From NCBI GenBank assembly GCA_963724535.1, contig CAVRVD010000017.1, positions 248,001 to 312,000 of the forward strand: a stretch of DNA of 64,000 nucleotides. The letters run 5' to 3'. This document shows, one piece after another, positions 56,977 to 64,000 of the stretch. The DNA is from JADJPO01 sp963724535 (GTDB taxonomy: Bacteria > Actinomycetota > Actinomycetes > Actinomycetales > Kineosporiaceae). A program made the position numbers and the translations under genes. The notes beneath the pieces were generated by a model that was given only the letters and a program-made list of their open reading frames with translations, was not told the DNA's origin and searched no databases. Positions within the stretch are counted from its first letter, which is position 1. Each line of letters starts with the position of its first letter.

Positions 56977-57747
56977 CTAGCGAACGATCAGCCCGGCATC
57001 GGCCATCGCGGCCTTCACCTGACCGATGGTGAGCTGACCGAAGTGGAAGACGCTGGCCGCGAGCACCGCGTCCGCGCCGGCGGCCACCGCCGGGGCGAAG
57101 TGGGCCACGTCGCCGGCGCCGCCGCTGGCGATCAACGGCACGCTCACCTCGCGGCGCACTGCGGCGATCATCTCCAGGTCGAACCCGGCCTTGGTGCCGT
57201 CGGCGTCCATCGAGTTGAGCAGGATCTCCCCCGCGCCTAGGGCAGCCGCCTCCACCGCCCACTGCACGGCGTCGATCCCGGTGCCGCGCCGGCCGCCGTG
57301 GGTGGTCACCTCGTAGCCGGAGGCGGTGCGCACCCCCTCCCGGCAGCGGCGGGCGTCCACCGAGAGCACCAGCACCTGGGCGCCGAAGGTGTCGGCGACC
57401 TCGGCGATCAGCCGAGGCCGGGCGATCGCCGCGGTGTTCACCCCGACCTTGTCGGCCCCGGCGCGCAGCAGCCTGTCGACGTCCTCGGCGGTGCGTACCC
57501 CACCGCCGACGGTGAGCGGGATGAAGACCTCCTCGGCGGTGCGGGAGACCACCTCGTAGGTGGTGGCCCGACTGTCCGCCGACGCGGTGACGTCGAGGAA
57601 GGTGAGCTCGTCGGCGCCCTCGGCGTCATAGCGCCGGGCCAGCTCGACCGGGTCTCCGGCGTCACGCAGGTCGGCGAAGTTCACGCCCTTGACCACCCGG
57701 CCGGCATCGACGTCCAGGCAGGGGATGACGCGGACGGCGCAGGACAT
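56977..57747 (-). CDS. hisF: Imidazole glycerol phosphate synthase subunit HisF
   Basis: A 256-residue barrel that makes imidazole glycerol phosphate and AICAR in histidine synthesis, using ammonia from HisH. Catalytic Asp residues are in RVIPCLDVDAGRVVKG (near residue 10) and LVLSVDARR (near 128). LTVGGGVRTAEDVDRLLRAG and IASGGAGDVAHFAPAV are phosphate-site segments. The ATG is fixed by the -10 element TACGCT ending 6 bases upstream. hisH, hisA and hisB are not nearby, and hisI is cut off from it by an inverted gene. Confidence 0.96.
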   Translation of the reverse strand: MSCAVRVIPCLDVDAGRVVKGVNFADLRDAGDPVELARRYDAEGADELTFLDVTASADSRATTYEVVSRTAEEVFIPLTVGGGVRTAEDVDRLLRAGADKVGVNTAAIARPRLIAEVADTFGAQVLVLSVDARRCREGVRTASGYEVTTHGGRRGTGIDAVQWAVEAAALGAGEILLNSMDADGTKAGFDLEMIAAVRREVSVPLIASGGAGDVAHFAPAVAAGADAVLAASVFHFGQLTIGQVKAAMADAGLIVR

Positions 57748-57753
57748 GGCCCC

Positions 57754-57759
57754 AGCGTA
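57754..57759 (-). promoter_or_regulatory. Leaderless -10 element of hisF
   Basis: TACGCT on the minus strand, with exactly 6 bases (GGGGCC) to the ATG. It overlaps the plus-strand -10 of the divergent kinase-like gene by two bases, so RNA polymerase probably cannot occupy both at once. Confidence 0.6.
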
Positions 57760-57763
57760 GGGT
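57758..57763 (+). promoter_or_regulatory. Leaderless -10 element of the P-loop kinase-like gene
   Basis: TAGGGT followed by exactly 6 bases (CCCTGG) and the ATG at 57770. Back to back with the hisF -10 element. No ribosome-binding site is present. Confidence 0.6.
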
Positions 57764-57769
57764 CCCTGG

Positions 57770-58324
57770 ATGACGCGGTTCGGCGCCGAACGGCTGGTGG
57801 TCGCCGTCGACGGACGCACCGGCAGCGGCAAGACGGCGCTGGCCGACCGGCTGGCGGCCCAGATCCGGCGTCGCGGCACTGCGGTCGTCCAGGTGCACCT
57901 GGACCAGGTCTATCCGGGGTGGTCCGGCCTCGAGGACGGCGTGCGGCTCGTCGCCGACGGCGTCATCGAACCGTTCGCCCGCGGCGCCGAGGCAGTGCAG
58001 CTGACCCGCTGGGACTGGACGGCGGGCCGTGAGGGCCCCGTCGAGCACGTCCTCGTGCCGGCCGGTGCGGTGCTGCTGCTCGTCGAGGGGGTCGGCGCCG
58101 GTGCCCGACGCTGCCGGCAGGCGGCCGGGGACCTGCCCTGGCTGCTGGTCCTGCTCGAGGCGCCCAGCGCCACGCGGCGCTCCCGGGCGCTGGCCCGCGA
58201 CGGAGATACCTTCGCCCCGCACTGGACCGCCTGGGCCGCTCAGGAACGTCGTCATTTCGGCCGAGAGCACACCCGTGCCCGTGCTGACCTGGTCTGGTCC
58301 ACCCGGGCGCAGGCCGTACGCTGA
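57770..58324 (+). CDS. P-loop NTPase, uridine kinase-like
   Basis: A 184-residue protein with Walker A VVAVDGRTGSGKTALADRL at residues 10-28. It also has a second acidic strand (VVQVHLDQVYPGWSGLEDGV), a typical substrate region of uridine/phosphoribulokinase-like enzymes, and a Walker B-like hydrophobic strand VLLLVEGVGAG. The C-terminus FAPHWTAWAAQERRHFGREH resembles nucleoside-kinase lids. Actinobacterial homologues beside hisF are commonly annotated as uridine kinase, but the substrate is unproven. The start is leaderless. Confidence 0.8.
   Translation: MTRFGAERLVVAVDGRTGSGKTALADRLAAQIRRRGTAVVQVHLDQVYPGWSGLEDGVRLVADGVIEPFARGAEAVQLTRWDWTAGREGPVEHVLVPAGAVLLLVEGVGAGARRCRQAAGDLPWLLVLLEAPSATRRSRALARDGDTFAPHWTAWAAQERRHFGREHTRARADLVWSTRAQAVR
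58317..58322 (+). promoter_or_regulatory. Leaderless -10 element inside the end of the kinase-like gene
   Basis: TACGCT spans the last codons of the kinase-like gene and ends 6 bases before the GTG at 58329. It would give the next gene its own leaderless transcript even though the two are only 4 bases apart. No -35 match was found. Confidence 0.4.
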
Positions 58325-58328
58325 GCGG

Positions 58329-59066
58329 GTGACGTTCGCAGGCGACGAGCCGCTGCTCCTGCGGCGCGGCCTGCGCCCTCCCTCCCGATGGCTCATGGCT
58401 CTGACCACTGGGATCGCGGTCGCCGCGATCACCGTGCCGGCGATGGTCGGCATCCACATGACCGTGGCCGCCGCTGTGCCCCGACCCGCCACCCTCGCCC
58501 TCGCCGCGGTGCTCGTCGTCCTGGTTGTGGCCCTGGTCGAGAGCGTCGCCGCTCCGGCGCCGGAGGACGGACGCCGGACCACGCGGGTGCTCCTGGCCTC
58601 CCTTGCCGGCCAGCTGGCCGGCCACGCCGTGTTCGCCGCATCCTCCGCCGCCGGCGGCTGCCTTCCGGTGATGGGCCGCGGTGCCTCGCTGGGCCTCAAC
58701 CTTGCCCTGCTGCGGGAGGACCCGTCCTGTCCCGCCGGGACCTTCGTGGTCACCGGGATGGCGACCACCGCAGCCTCGGTGCTGGTCGGCGCCGTCCTGG
58801 TGCTGCTGGCCCAGGTCCTGACCGGCGGTCTGAGCGCCGCCGCCGTACACAGCGCCGATCGCGCCGTCCACCTTCTCTGCGGCCTCGCCGGGCAGCTGAT
58901 CCGCCTGGCGTGGCTGGCCCGGCTGCTGGCCCGGCTGGATGGACGGGTGCCGGTGGCTGCGGCCCCTGCGCCGATCGTGGTGGACGGGCCCGATCGTCCC
59001 GATCATTTCCACCAGTGGGTCGGTGCCGTCGGGGTGCTCCGCGGCCCCCCGCTCGCGCAGGTCTGA
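58329..59066 (+). CDS. Integral membrane protein, unknown function
   Basis: A 245-residue protein with about five helices (residues about 20-43, 52-73, 84-106, 140-165 and 180-200). Polar residues in helices include GIHMTVAAAVP, LAGQLAGHAVFAASSAAGG and GGCLPVMGRG, which could bind a metal or heme. The tail contains DHFHQW. The GTG start lies 4 bases after the kinase-like gene and has a TACGCT element 6 bases upstream. Hydrophobic pattern and short matches recall the membrane protein at 19405-20037. I do not recognise the family. Confidence 0.75.
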   Translation: MTFAGDEPLLLRRGLRPPSRWLMALTTGIAVAAITVPAMVGIHMTVAAAVPRPATLALAAVLVVLVVALVESVAAPAPEDGRRTTRVLLASLAGQLAGHAVFAASSAAGGCLPVMGRGASLGLNLALLREDPSCPAGTFVVTGMATTAASVLVGAVLVLLAQVLTGGLSAAAVHSADRAVHLLCGLAGQLIRLAWLARLLARLDGRVPVAAAPAPIVVDGPDRPDHFHQWVGAVGVLRGPPLAQV

Positions 59067-59132
59067 CCCGCGACCGTCAGTCCGATCCGTCGTTCCGGCG
59101 CATAACGCCGGACGAACCCTGCGGAGCATGCC

Positions 59133-59666
59133 ATGTCGGAGTCGATCCCGTCCGTGTTCGCCCGGTGGCAGCCCTGGCTGTCCACCGCGGTCCGGCTGTC
59201 CCTGGCCGGTGTGTGGTTCTGGGCAGGGTGGCCCAAGTTCGTCGACACCGAAGGCACCGTGCGCAGTGTGCGGGCCTTCCAGCTGATGCCGGAGGCGTTG
59301 GTCCGCCCATTCGCCTACGGGCTGCCGGTACTGGAGCTGGTCGTGGGCGCGCTGCTGCTCATCGGGCTGGGTACCCGGCTCGCCGCGGCACTGACCGGGG
59401 CGCTGATGGTGATGTTCCTGTTCGGCATCGTCATGGCCTGGGCCCGGGGACTCAGCATCGACTGCGGCTGCTTCGGCAACACCGGCGCGACGGTCGCCGA
59501 CCCGGTGCCGGGCTACATCCGCGACATCCTGCGCGACCTGGCCCTGTTGGGCCTGGCCGCGTTCCTGTTCTGGCGGCCGCACAGCCGCCTGTCCGCCGAC
59601 GCCGCCCTCGGCGTCACCACCGCGATCGACCTCACGCACAACGAGACGACTGGAGCATCCCGATGA
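59133..59666 (+). CDS. MauE/DoxX-family redox-associated membrane protein
   Basis: A 177-residue membrane protein with four helices. The N-terminal VRLSLAGVWFWAGWPKF and the central helix pair are DoxX/MauE-like, and the conserved Cys pair is in LSIDCGCFGNTG near residue 110. MauE proteins help form or transfer disulfides. The next gene is a DsbA-like oxidoreductase whose start overlaps this stop (ATGA), so the two probably form an oxidative-folding pair at the membrane. Confidence 0.9.
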   Translation: MSESIPSVFARWQPWLSTAVRLSLAGVWFWAGWPKFVDTEGTVRSVRAFQLMPEALVRPFAYGLPVLELVVGALLLIGLGTRLAAALTGALMVMFLFGIVMAWARGLSIDCGCFGNTGATVADPVPGYIRDILRDLALLGLAAFLFWRPHSRLSADAALGVTTAIDLTHNETTGASR

Positions 59667-60427
59667 CCAACGCCCGTACCGCCAAGAGTGCCCGGGAGAA
59701 GGCGGCCGAGCTGCGCGCCGAGGCCGCTCGCGCCGAGGCCCGTCGGCGCACGATGACGATCACCGCCGCCGCGGCCGCGGTGATCGCCGTGATCGTGGCC
59801 GGTGCGATCCTGATCAAGAGCGCCTCCGACGACCAGAAGGCCCGTACCGAGGCTTCGCAGCCGGCCAACCTCTACGACAGCGGGATGCTGGTCGGCAACT
59901 CGACCGCGCCGGTCACGATCGAGATCTACGAGGACTTCCTGTGCCCGCGGTGCAAGGATGCCGAGGAGGCCAACGCCGCGCAGATCGACACCTGGGTCAC
60001 CGACGGCAAGGCCAAGGTGGTCTACAAGCCGGTATCCATCCTCGACGACGCCACCGATCCGAAGGGCTACTCCACGCGCGCGGCGAACGCGGTCGCGGCG
60101 GTGCTCAACCACAGCCCCTCAGCCTCCCCGGCGTTCCACAAGGCCCTGTTCGACAACCAGCCGCCCGAGGGCGGCCCGGGCCTGGACGACGAGAAGCTGA
60201 TCGAACTGGCCGTCGCGGCCGGTGCCGACCAGGCTGTGGTCGAGCCGGCGATCCGCGAGCAGACCTACGCCGACTGGGTCGCCACGGCCACCGACACGTT
60301 CTCGCAGCGGTTCGCCGCCTCCGGGAGCGTGGGTACGCCGACGTTCGTGGTCGACGGGACGCGCCTCGAGAGCTGGGCGCCCGACCAGGTGAAGGCCGCC
60401 GTCGAAGGTGCTGTGCCGCAGCAGTAG
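59663..60427 (+). CDS. DsbA-like membrane-anchored thiol-disulfide oxidoreductase
   Basis: A 254-residue protein. Residues 1-30 are a basic, helical cytoplasmic stretch, residues about 31-52 a single membrane helix (ITAAAAAVIAVIVAGAILI), and the rest an outside thioredoxin-fold domain. The active site is CPRC in EIYEDFLCPRCKDAEEAN, and the cis-Pro loop is VGTPTFVVDGTRL. It belongs to the DSBA-oxidoreductase (thioredoxin_4) group common in actinobacteria. Coupled translation with the MauE-like gene suggests that protein recycles it. Confidence 0.93.
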   Translation: MTNARTAKSAREKAAELRAEAARAEARRRTMTITAAAAAVIAVIVAGAILIKSASDDQKARTEASQPANLYDSGMLVGNSTAPVTIEIYEDFLCPRCKDAEEANAAQIDTWVTDGKAKVVYKPVSILDDATDPKGYSTRAANAVAAVLNHSPSASPAFHKALFDNQPPEGGPGLDDEKLIELAVAAGADQAVVEPAIREQTYADWVATATDTFSQRFAASGSVGTPTFVVDGTRLESWAPDQVKAAVEGAVPQQ

Positions 60428-60502
60428 CCACCACTTCAACCCTCTGAGCGGGAGCGGCGCCGGCTGCCGGGACACTGACACCGCGACAGTGCCCGGCAGG
60501 CA

Positions 60503-60991
60503 TCAGTCGTCGCGGGCGGTGCGGCTGTTCAGGGCGACCAGCGTGGCCAGGCGCTGCGCCTCGCTCTGACCGGCCGCGCCGTCCGCGCGCTGGACGGCCA
60601 TCACCGCCAGGGACTCGCCGTCGGCGAGGTCGAGGCTGACCCAGGGCGCGCCGTCCCCGAAGTGGACGGCGACGACCTGCGGCCAGGACAGCCGCGTCGT
60701 CCGGATCAGGTTGTGCACCACCAGGTGGGTCGACTCGGGCCGGGCGCTGACCTGCCCGAACCTCCACAGCACGAGCGCGACCGTCACCGCGAGACCGATC
60801 ATCTGGGCCCGGTCGTACCAGGCGAAGGCGACCGGCCCGGACCCGGGCAGGATCAGCGCGATCACGGTGAGGACCACGAGCTGGAACATCGCCACGCCGT
60901 AGGCGACCCGGCGAGCCCGACGGGGCACGAACGGTCGGTACAGCTCGGGATGCCCCATCCCGGCGCCGCTCATCTCGGGGGTGCTCGTCAT
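60503..60991 (-). CDS. PH-domain-containing membrane protein
   Basis: A 162-residue protein. Two helices (about residues 28-48 and 58-75) are followed by a bacterial PH-like domain starting at GQVSARPESTHLVVHNLIRT and ending WVSLDLADGESLAVMAVQ. Similar proteins lie near ribH and hisG in other actinobacteria, but their role is unknown. The ATG is chosen because GAGG lies 6 bases before it, within the last bases of hisG; the stop of hisG is 7 bases upstream, so the gene is in the hisE-hisG transcript. Confidence 0.87.
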   Translation of the reverse strand: MTSTPEMSGAGMGHPELYRPFVPRRARRVAYGVAMFQLVVLTVIALILPGSGPVAFAWYDRAQMIGLAVTVALVLWRFGQVSARPESTHLVVHNLIRTTRLSWPQVVAVHFGDGAPWVSLDLADGESLAVMAVQRADGAAGQSEAQRLATLVALNSRTARDD

Positions 60992-60998
60992 CGCTGCC

Positions 60999-61874
60999 TC
61001 ACAGCCGGCACGCGTGGATGCTGGTGACCAGGATCGCCCGGGCGCCGAGGGCGTACAGGTCGTCCATGACATGGTGGGTGCGGTGTCGCGGGACCATCGC
61101 CCGGACGGCGACCCAGCCCTGCTCGTGCAGCGGTGAGACGGTCGGGGACTCCAGCCCGGGGGTGATCTCGCAGGCCTTCTCCACCAGATCCAGCCGCACG
61201 TCGTAGTCCATCAGCACGTACTGGCGGGCCACGAGAACGCCGCTGAGCCGGCGCAGCAGCACCTGGGCCTCGGCGCCGAGCCGGCACAAGGGGTCCTCCC
61301 CGTCGGTGAGGGACGCGCCGTTCGGACCGATCAGCACCGCCTCGGAGCGCAGGATCGGCTCTCCGAATGTCTCCAGGCCGGCCGCGCGCAGTGTGCCACC
61401 GGTCTCGACGACGTCGGCGACGACGTCCGCGACGCCGAGCTGCACCGCGGTCTCGACCGCGCCGTCCAGGCGGACCACCTCCGCCTCGACACCGCGCCCA
61501 CCCAGGTAGGCGTCGACCAGGCCCGGGTAGCTGGTGGCCACCCGTCGTCCGGCCAGATCGTCAGCCGCCGCGAAGGTGGCTGGGCGGGCGGCGAACCGGA
61601 ACGTCGAGTCGCCGAAGCCGAGCGGCATCAGCTCGCAGGCGGGTGCACCGGAGTCGAGCAGCAGGTCCCGGCCGGTGATCCCCAGGTCGAGGGTGCCGGC
61701 ACCGACATAGACGGCGATGTCGCGCGGACGCAGGTAGAAGAACTCCACGCCGTGGTCGGTGTCGGACAGCATCAGCTCGCGCGGGTCCCGCCGCTGCCGG
61801 TAACCGGCCTCCTTCAGCATGCCGGTGGCATCGGTGGACAGCGAGCCCTTGTTCGGGACGGCGACGCGGAGCAT
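60999..61874 (-). CDS. hisG: ATP phosphoribosyltransferase, long form
   Basis: A 291-residue enzyme that opens histidine synthesis. The catalytic domain has LRVAVPNKGSLSTDATGML, DIAVYVGAGTLDLGITGRDL and the PRPP loop DVVADVVETGGTLRAAGLE. The last 75 or so residues form the ACT-like regulatory domain of the hexameric long form (GLESPTVSPLHEQGWVAVRA), so histidine feedback is expected. GAAGGA precedes the ATG. It follows hisE by 84 bases and precedes the PH-domain gene. Confidence 0.96.
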   Translation of the reverse strand: MLRVAVPNKGSLSTDATGMLKEAGYRQRRDPRELMLSDTDHGVEFFYLRPRDIAVYVGAGTLDLGITGRDLLLDSGAPACELMPLGFGDSTFRFAARPATFAAADDLAGRRVATSYPGLVDAYLGGRGVEAEVVRLDGAVETAVQLGVADVVADVVETGGTLRAAGLETFGEPILRSEAVLIGPNGASLTDGEDPLCRLGAEAQVLLRRLSGVLVARQYVLMDYDVRLDLVEKACEITPGLESPTVSPLHEQGWVAVRAMVPRHRTHHVMDDLYALGARAILVTSIHACRL

Positions 61875-61958
61875 GGGGTCCTTCTCTGTCGGTACGACGG
61901 CTCTGTTGGTAGGAGGTCGGTGCGATCAGACGGTCGGCAGGCAGGGTCCGGCTGGGGC

Positions 61959-62222
61959 TTACAGATGGCGGTAGACGTCGGCCAGGGTCAGGCCGCGGGC
62001 CAGCATCAGCACCTGCACGTGGTAGAGCAGCTGGGAGATCTCCTCGGCGGCCCGGTCCGGACCCTCGTGCTCGGCGGCCATCCAGGCCTCGGCGGCCTCT
62101 TCGAGGACCTTCTTGCCGATCGCATGCACACCGGCGTCCAGCGCCACGACGGTGCCCGAGCCCTCGGGCCGGGTCTGCGCCTTCTCGGCGAGCTCGGCGA
62201 ACAGGGCCTCGAACGTCTTCAC
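61959..62222 (-). CDS. hisE: Phosphoribosyl-ATP pyrophosphatase
   Basis: An 87-residue all-alpha MazG-type enzyme for the second step of histidine synthesis. Motifs: KTFEALFAELAEKAQTRPEG, GVHAIGKKVLEEAAEAWMAAEHEG (metal-binding glutamates) and AAEEISQLLYHVQVLMLARG. The GTG start overlaps the ribH stop as GTGA, physically linking riboflavin and histidine genes. Confidence 0.95.
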   Translation of the reverse strand: MKTFEALFAELAEKAQTRPEGSGTVVALDAGVHAIGKKVLEEAAEAWMAAEHEGPDRAAEEISQLLYHVQVLMLARGLTLADVYRHL

Positions 62223-62725
62223 GGCCTCAAGGCTAGGCCCTGGCTCGGAGGGCTCGGCACGCCGGCCAGAGCCACCGCGGTCGCCACCGCGGCACAGGCC
62301 GCCTCATGGCCCTTGTCCTCGCGCGAGCCGGGCAGCCCGGCCCGATCCCTGGCCTGCTCGTCGGAGTCGCAGGTGAGCACCCCGAACCCGACCGGGACGC
62401 CGCTGGCCGCGGCGATCTGGGTCAGCCCGTCGGTGGCGGCCCGACAGACGTAGTCGAAGTGCGGGGTGCCGCCGCGGATCACCACTCCCAGCGCCACCAC
62501 CGCGTCCACGGTGCCGCTGGCGACCAACCGGGAGGCGGCCACCGGCAGCTCGAAGCTGCCCGGAACGGCAACCTCGACCACCTCGGTGACGGCGGCGTCG
62601 GCCAGCGCCCGCCGGGCCCCGGCGACCAGCCCGGCCATCACCTCGGCATGCCAGGAGGCGTGCACCAGCCCCACCCGCAGCCCACGGCCGTCGACCGCCA
62701 CCGACGGTGCGCCCTGTCCGCTCAT
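62219..62725 (-). CDS. ribH: 6,7-dimethyl-8-ribityllumazine synthase
   Basis: A 168-residue enzyme for the penultimate step of riboflavin synthesis, normally a pentamer or 60-mer shell. Motifs: GLVHASWHAEVMAGLVAGA, VEVAVPGSFELPVAASRL, ALGVVIRGGTPHFDYVCRA (catalytic His region) and PVGFGVLTCDSDEQARDRAG. It starts 13 bases after ribBA, with GAGGGGA before the ATG, and overlaps hisE. Confidence 0.97.
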   Translation of the reverse strand: MSGQGAPSVAVDGRGLRVGLVHASWHAEVMAGLVAGARRALADAAVTEVVEVAVPGSFELPVAASRLVASGTVDAVVALGVVIRGGTPHFDYVCRAATDGLTQIAAASGVPVGFGVLTCDSDEQARDRAGLPGSREDKGHEAACAAVATAVALAGVPSPPSQGLALRP

Positions 62726-62738
62726 CGATGTCCCCTCC

Positions 62739-63998
62739 TCATAGCTGGTGGCCCAGCAGATCGCGCTTGGCGCGCAGGTAGGCCCCGTTGTACTCCGACT
62801 CCCCCACCACCAGCGGCACCCGTTCGGCCACCTCGATCCCGAACCGGGTCAACGCGGCCACCTTGTCCGGGTTGTTGGTGAGCAGGCGCAGGCGACGCAG
62901 ACCCAAGTCGGACAGCGCGGCGGCCGCCGCCCCGTACTCGCGGGCGTCGACCGGCAGCCCCTGGCTGAGGTTGGCCGCGACGGTGTCCAGCCCGCCGTCC
63001 TGCAGCTCGTAGGCGGCCAGCTTGGCCAACAGGCCGATCCCGCGGCCCTCGTGCCCGCCGAGGTAGACAACGGCGCCGCCCTGCTCGGCGACCAGCTGCA
63101 ACGCGGTGTCCAGCTGCGGGCCACAGTCGCAGCGCAGCGAGCCGAGCGCATCGCCGGTCAGGCACTCCGAGTGCACCCGCACCAACGGGTCCCTCGACGT
63201 CCCGTTCCGGCTCTGCCCCTCGTGGAGCAGGACGACGTGCTCGGCAGCGGTGTGCCGGTCGCGGTAGCCGACGGCCCGGAAGATGCCGTGCCGGGTCGGC
63301 AGCCGGGTGGTGGCGACCCGTTCGACCCGGTGCTCAATGCGTTCCTCGCCGCGCCAGCGGCGGTAGGCGATCAAGTCCTCGATGGAGATCAACGGCAGGC
63401 CGTGGTCGTCGGCGAGGCGGCGCAGCGCGGGAAGGCGCATCAGGGTCCCGTCGTCCTCGACGACCTCGGTGATCACGCCCACCGGGGAAAGGTCGGCCAA
63501 CCGGCACAGGTCCACGGCGGCCTCGGTGTGCCCGGCCCGCTCGAGCACCCCACCGGACCGGGCCCGCAGCGGGAACAGGTGCCCGGGCCGGATCACGTCC
63601 TTCGGTCCCGAGGCGGGATCGGCGAGTACGCGGGCAGTGCGGGACCGGTCGGCGGCGCTGATCCCGGTGCCGACCCCGGAGGCCGCGTCCACCGAGACCG
63701 TGTAGGCGGTGCGCCGGGGGTCCTCGTTGTCGGTGACCATCGGGGGCAGGCGCAGCCGATCGGCCCACGGTTCGGGCATCGGCACGCAGAGCAGCCCGGA
63801 GCCGTACCGGACCGCCCAAGCCACCCACTGCTCGCTGGCGTGCTCGGCGGCCAGGATCACGTCGCCCTCGTTCTCCCGGTCCTCGTCGTCGACGACCAGC
63901 ACCGGCAGCGCACGGCGCAGGGCGGCCACGGCGTCCGGGATGCCGTCCAGGCGCACCAGGTCGGTCACGGCCGGCTCACTGATCGGGTCACCACTCAT
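62739..63998 (-). CDS. ribBA: Bifunctional DHBP synthase / GTP cyclohydrolase II
   Basis: A 419-residue fusion supplying both precursors of lumazine. The N-terminal DHBP synthase half (about residues 18-215) has VVDDEDRENEGDVILAAEH, GVGTGISAADRSRTARVLAD and LRARSGGVLERAGHTEAAVD. The C-terminal GTP cyclohydrolase II half has VRVHSECLTGDALGSLRCDC, whose three cysteines bind zinc, and YLGGHEGRGIGLLAKLAAYE. The ATG lies 2 bases from the window edge, so the gene appears complete, but an earlier start cannot be excluded. Confidence 0.96.
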   Translation of the reverse strand: MSGDPISEPAVTDLVRLDGIPDAVAALRRALPVLVVDDEDRENEGDVILAAEHASEQWVAWAVRYGSGLLCVPMPEPWADRLRLPPMVTDNEDPRRTAYTVSVDAASGVGTGISAADRSRTARVLADPASGPKDVIRPGHLFPLRARSGGVLERAGHTEAAVDLCRLADLSPVGVITEVVEDDGTLMRLPALRRLADDHGLPLISIEDLIAYRRWRGEERIEHRVERVATTRLPTRHGIFRAVGYRDRHTAAEHVVLLHEGQSRNGTSRDPLVRVHSECLTGDALGSLRCDCGPQLDTALQLVAEQGGAVVYLGGHEGRGIGLLAKLAAYELQDGGLDTVAANLSQGLPVDAREYGAAAAALSDLGLRRLRLLTNNPDKVAALTRFGIEVAERVPLVVGESEYNGAYLRAKRDLLGHQL

Positions 63999-64000
63999 CG

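Overview
The window is chromosomal DNA from a high-GC Gram-positive actinobacterium. Codons end mostly in G or C, GTG and TTG starts are common, and many genes overlap by 1-8 bases. The gene set is actinobacterial: opcA, rbpA, whiA, a PafBC-type promoter at uvr genes, an ANTAR regulator, a TIGR03085 protein and an HGxxPAAW protein. Gene order resembles the core region I recall from Streptomyces and Mycobacterium (polA, liv genes, ANTAR regulator, pyk, gltBD, lgt, trpABC, trpE, hisI, hisF). I cannot name a genus from sequence alone; Geodermatophilales or Frankiales-like lineages are a guess.

Region by region. 1-2.05 kb (+): the end of zwf, then opcA and pgl (oxidative pentose phosphate branch). 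2.07-6.0 kb (-): gap, pgk and tpiA (lower glycolysis), then secG and rbpA. 6.3-14.4 kb (-): uvrA, uvrC, rapZ, yvcK and whiA, a nearly gapless series joining nucleotide excision repair to cell-envelope and sporulation regulators. 14.5-17.2 kb (-): a three-gene polar amino acid ABC importer. 17.3-20.0 kb (-): an apparent copper-handling set (Tat-exported DyP peroxidase, PCu(A)C lipoprotein, His-bearing membrane protein). 20.1-21.9 kb: a metallo-beta-lactamase-fold hydrolase (+) and a TerC-type exporter (-). 22.0-28.4 kb (-): uvrB, coaE, a polyprenyl-phosphate sugar transferase and rpsA.

28.7-35.5 kb: an orphan lipoprotein, then livHMGF (+) meeting livK (-) at a strong shared hairpin; livH carries an unusual exported domain. 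35.7-41.0 kb: polA (-), a hotdog thioesterase (+), a second LivK-like protein (-) and a PdtaR-like ANTAR regulator (-). 41.2-48.9 kb: tRNA-Leu(CAA) (+), pyk (-) and gltBD (-). 49.0-57.7 kb (mostly -): a tryptophan/histidine block (hisF, hisI, trpE, a trp-associated membrane protein, an HGxxPAAW protein, trpC, trpB, trpA, lgt), interrupted by an inverted TIGR03085 gene and a duplicated 80-bp palindromic repeat. 57.8-60.4 kb (+): a P-loop kinase-like protein, a membrane protein, a MauE/DoxX protein and a DsbA-like oxidoreductase. 60.5-64.0 kb (-): ribBA, ribH, hisE, hisG and a PH-domain membrane protein.

Most of the window is conserved housekeeping DNA and I found no clear new defence or mobile system. 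The best signals are regulatory and architectural: RecA-NDp (PafBC) promoters at uvrA and uvrB with a degenerate one at polA, all reading into leaderless starts; other leaderless promoters, two of them overlapping back to back; the LivH fusion; a shrunken GrpB-like tail on CoaE; the 80-bp repeat pair; and 15-bp tandem repeats in and near hisI.
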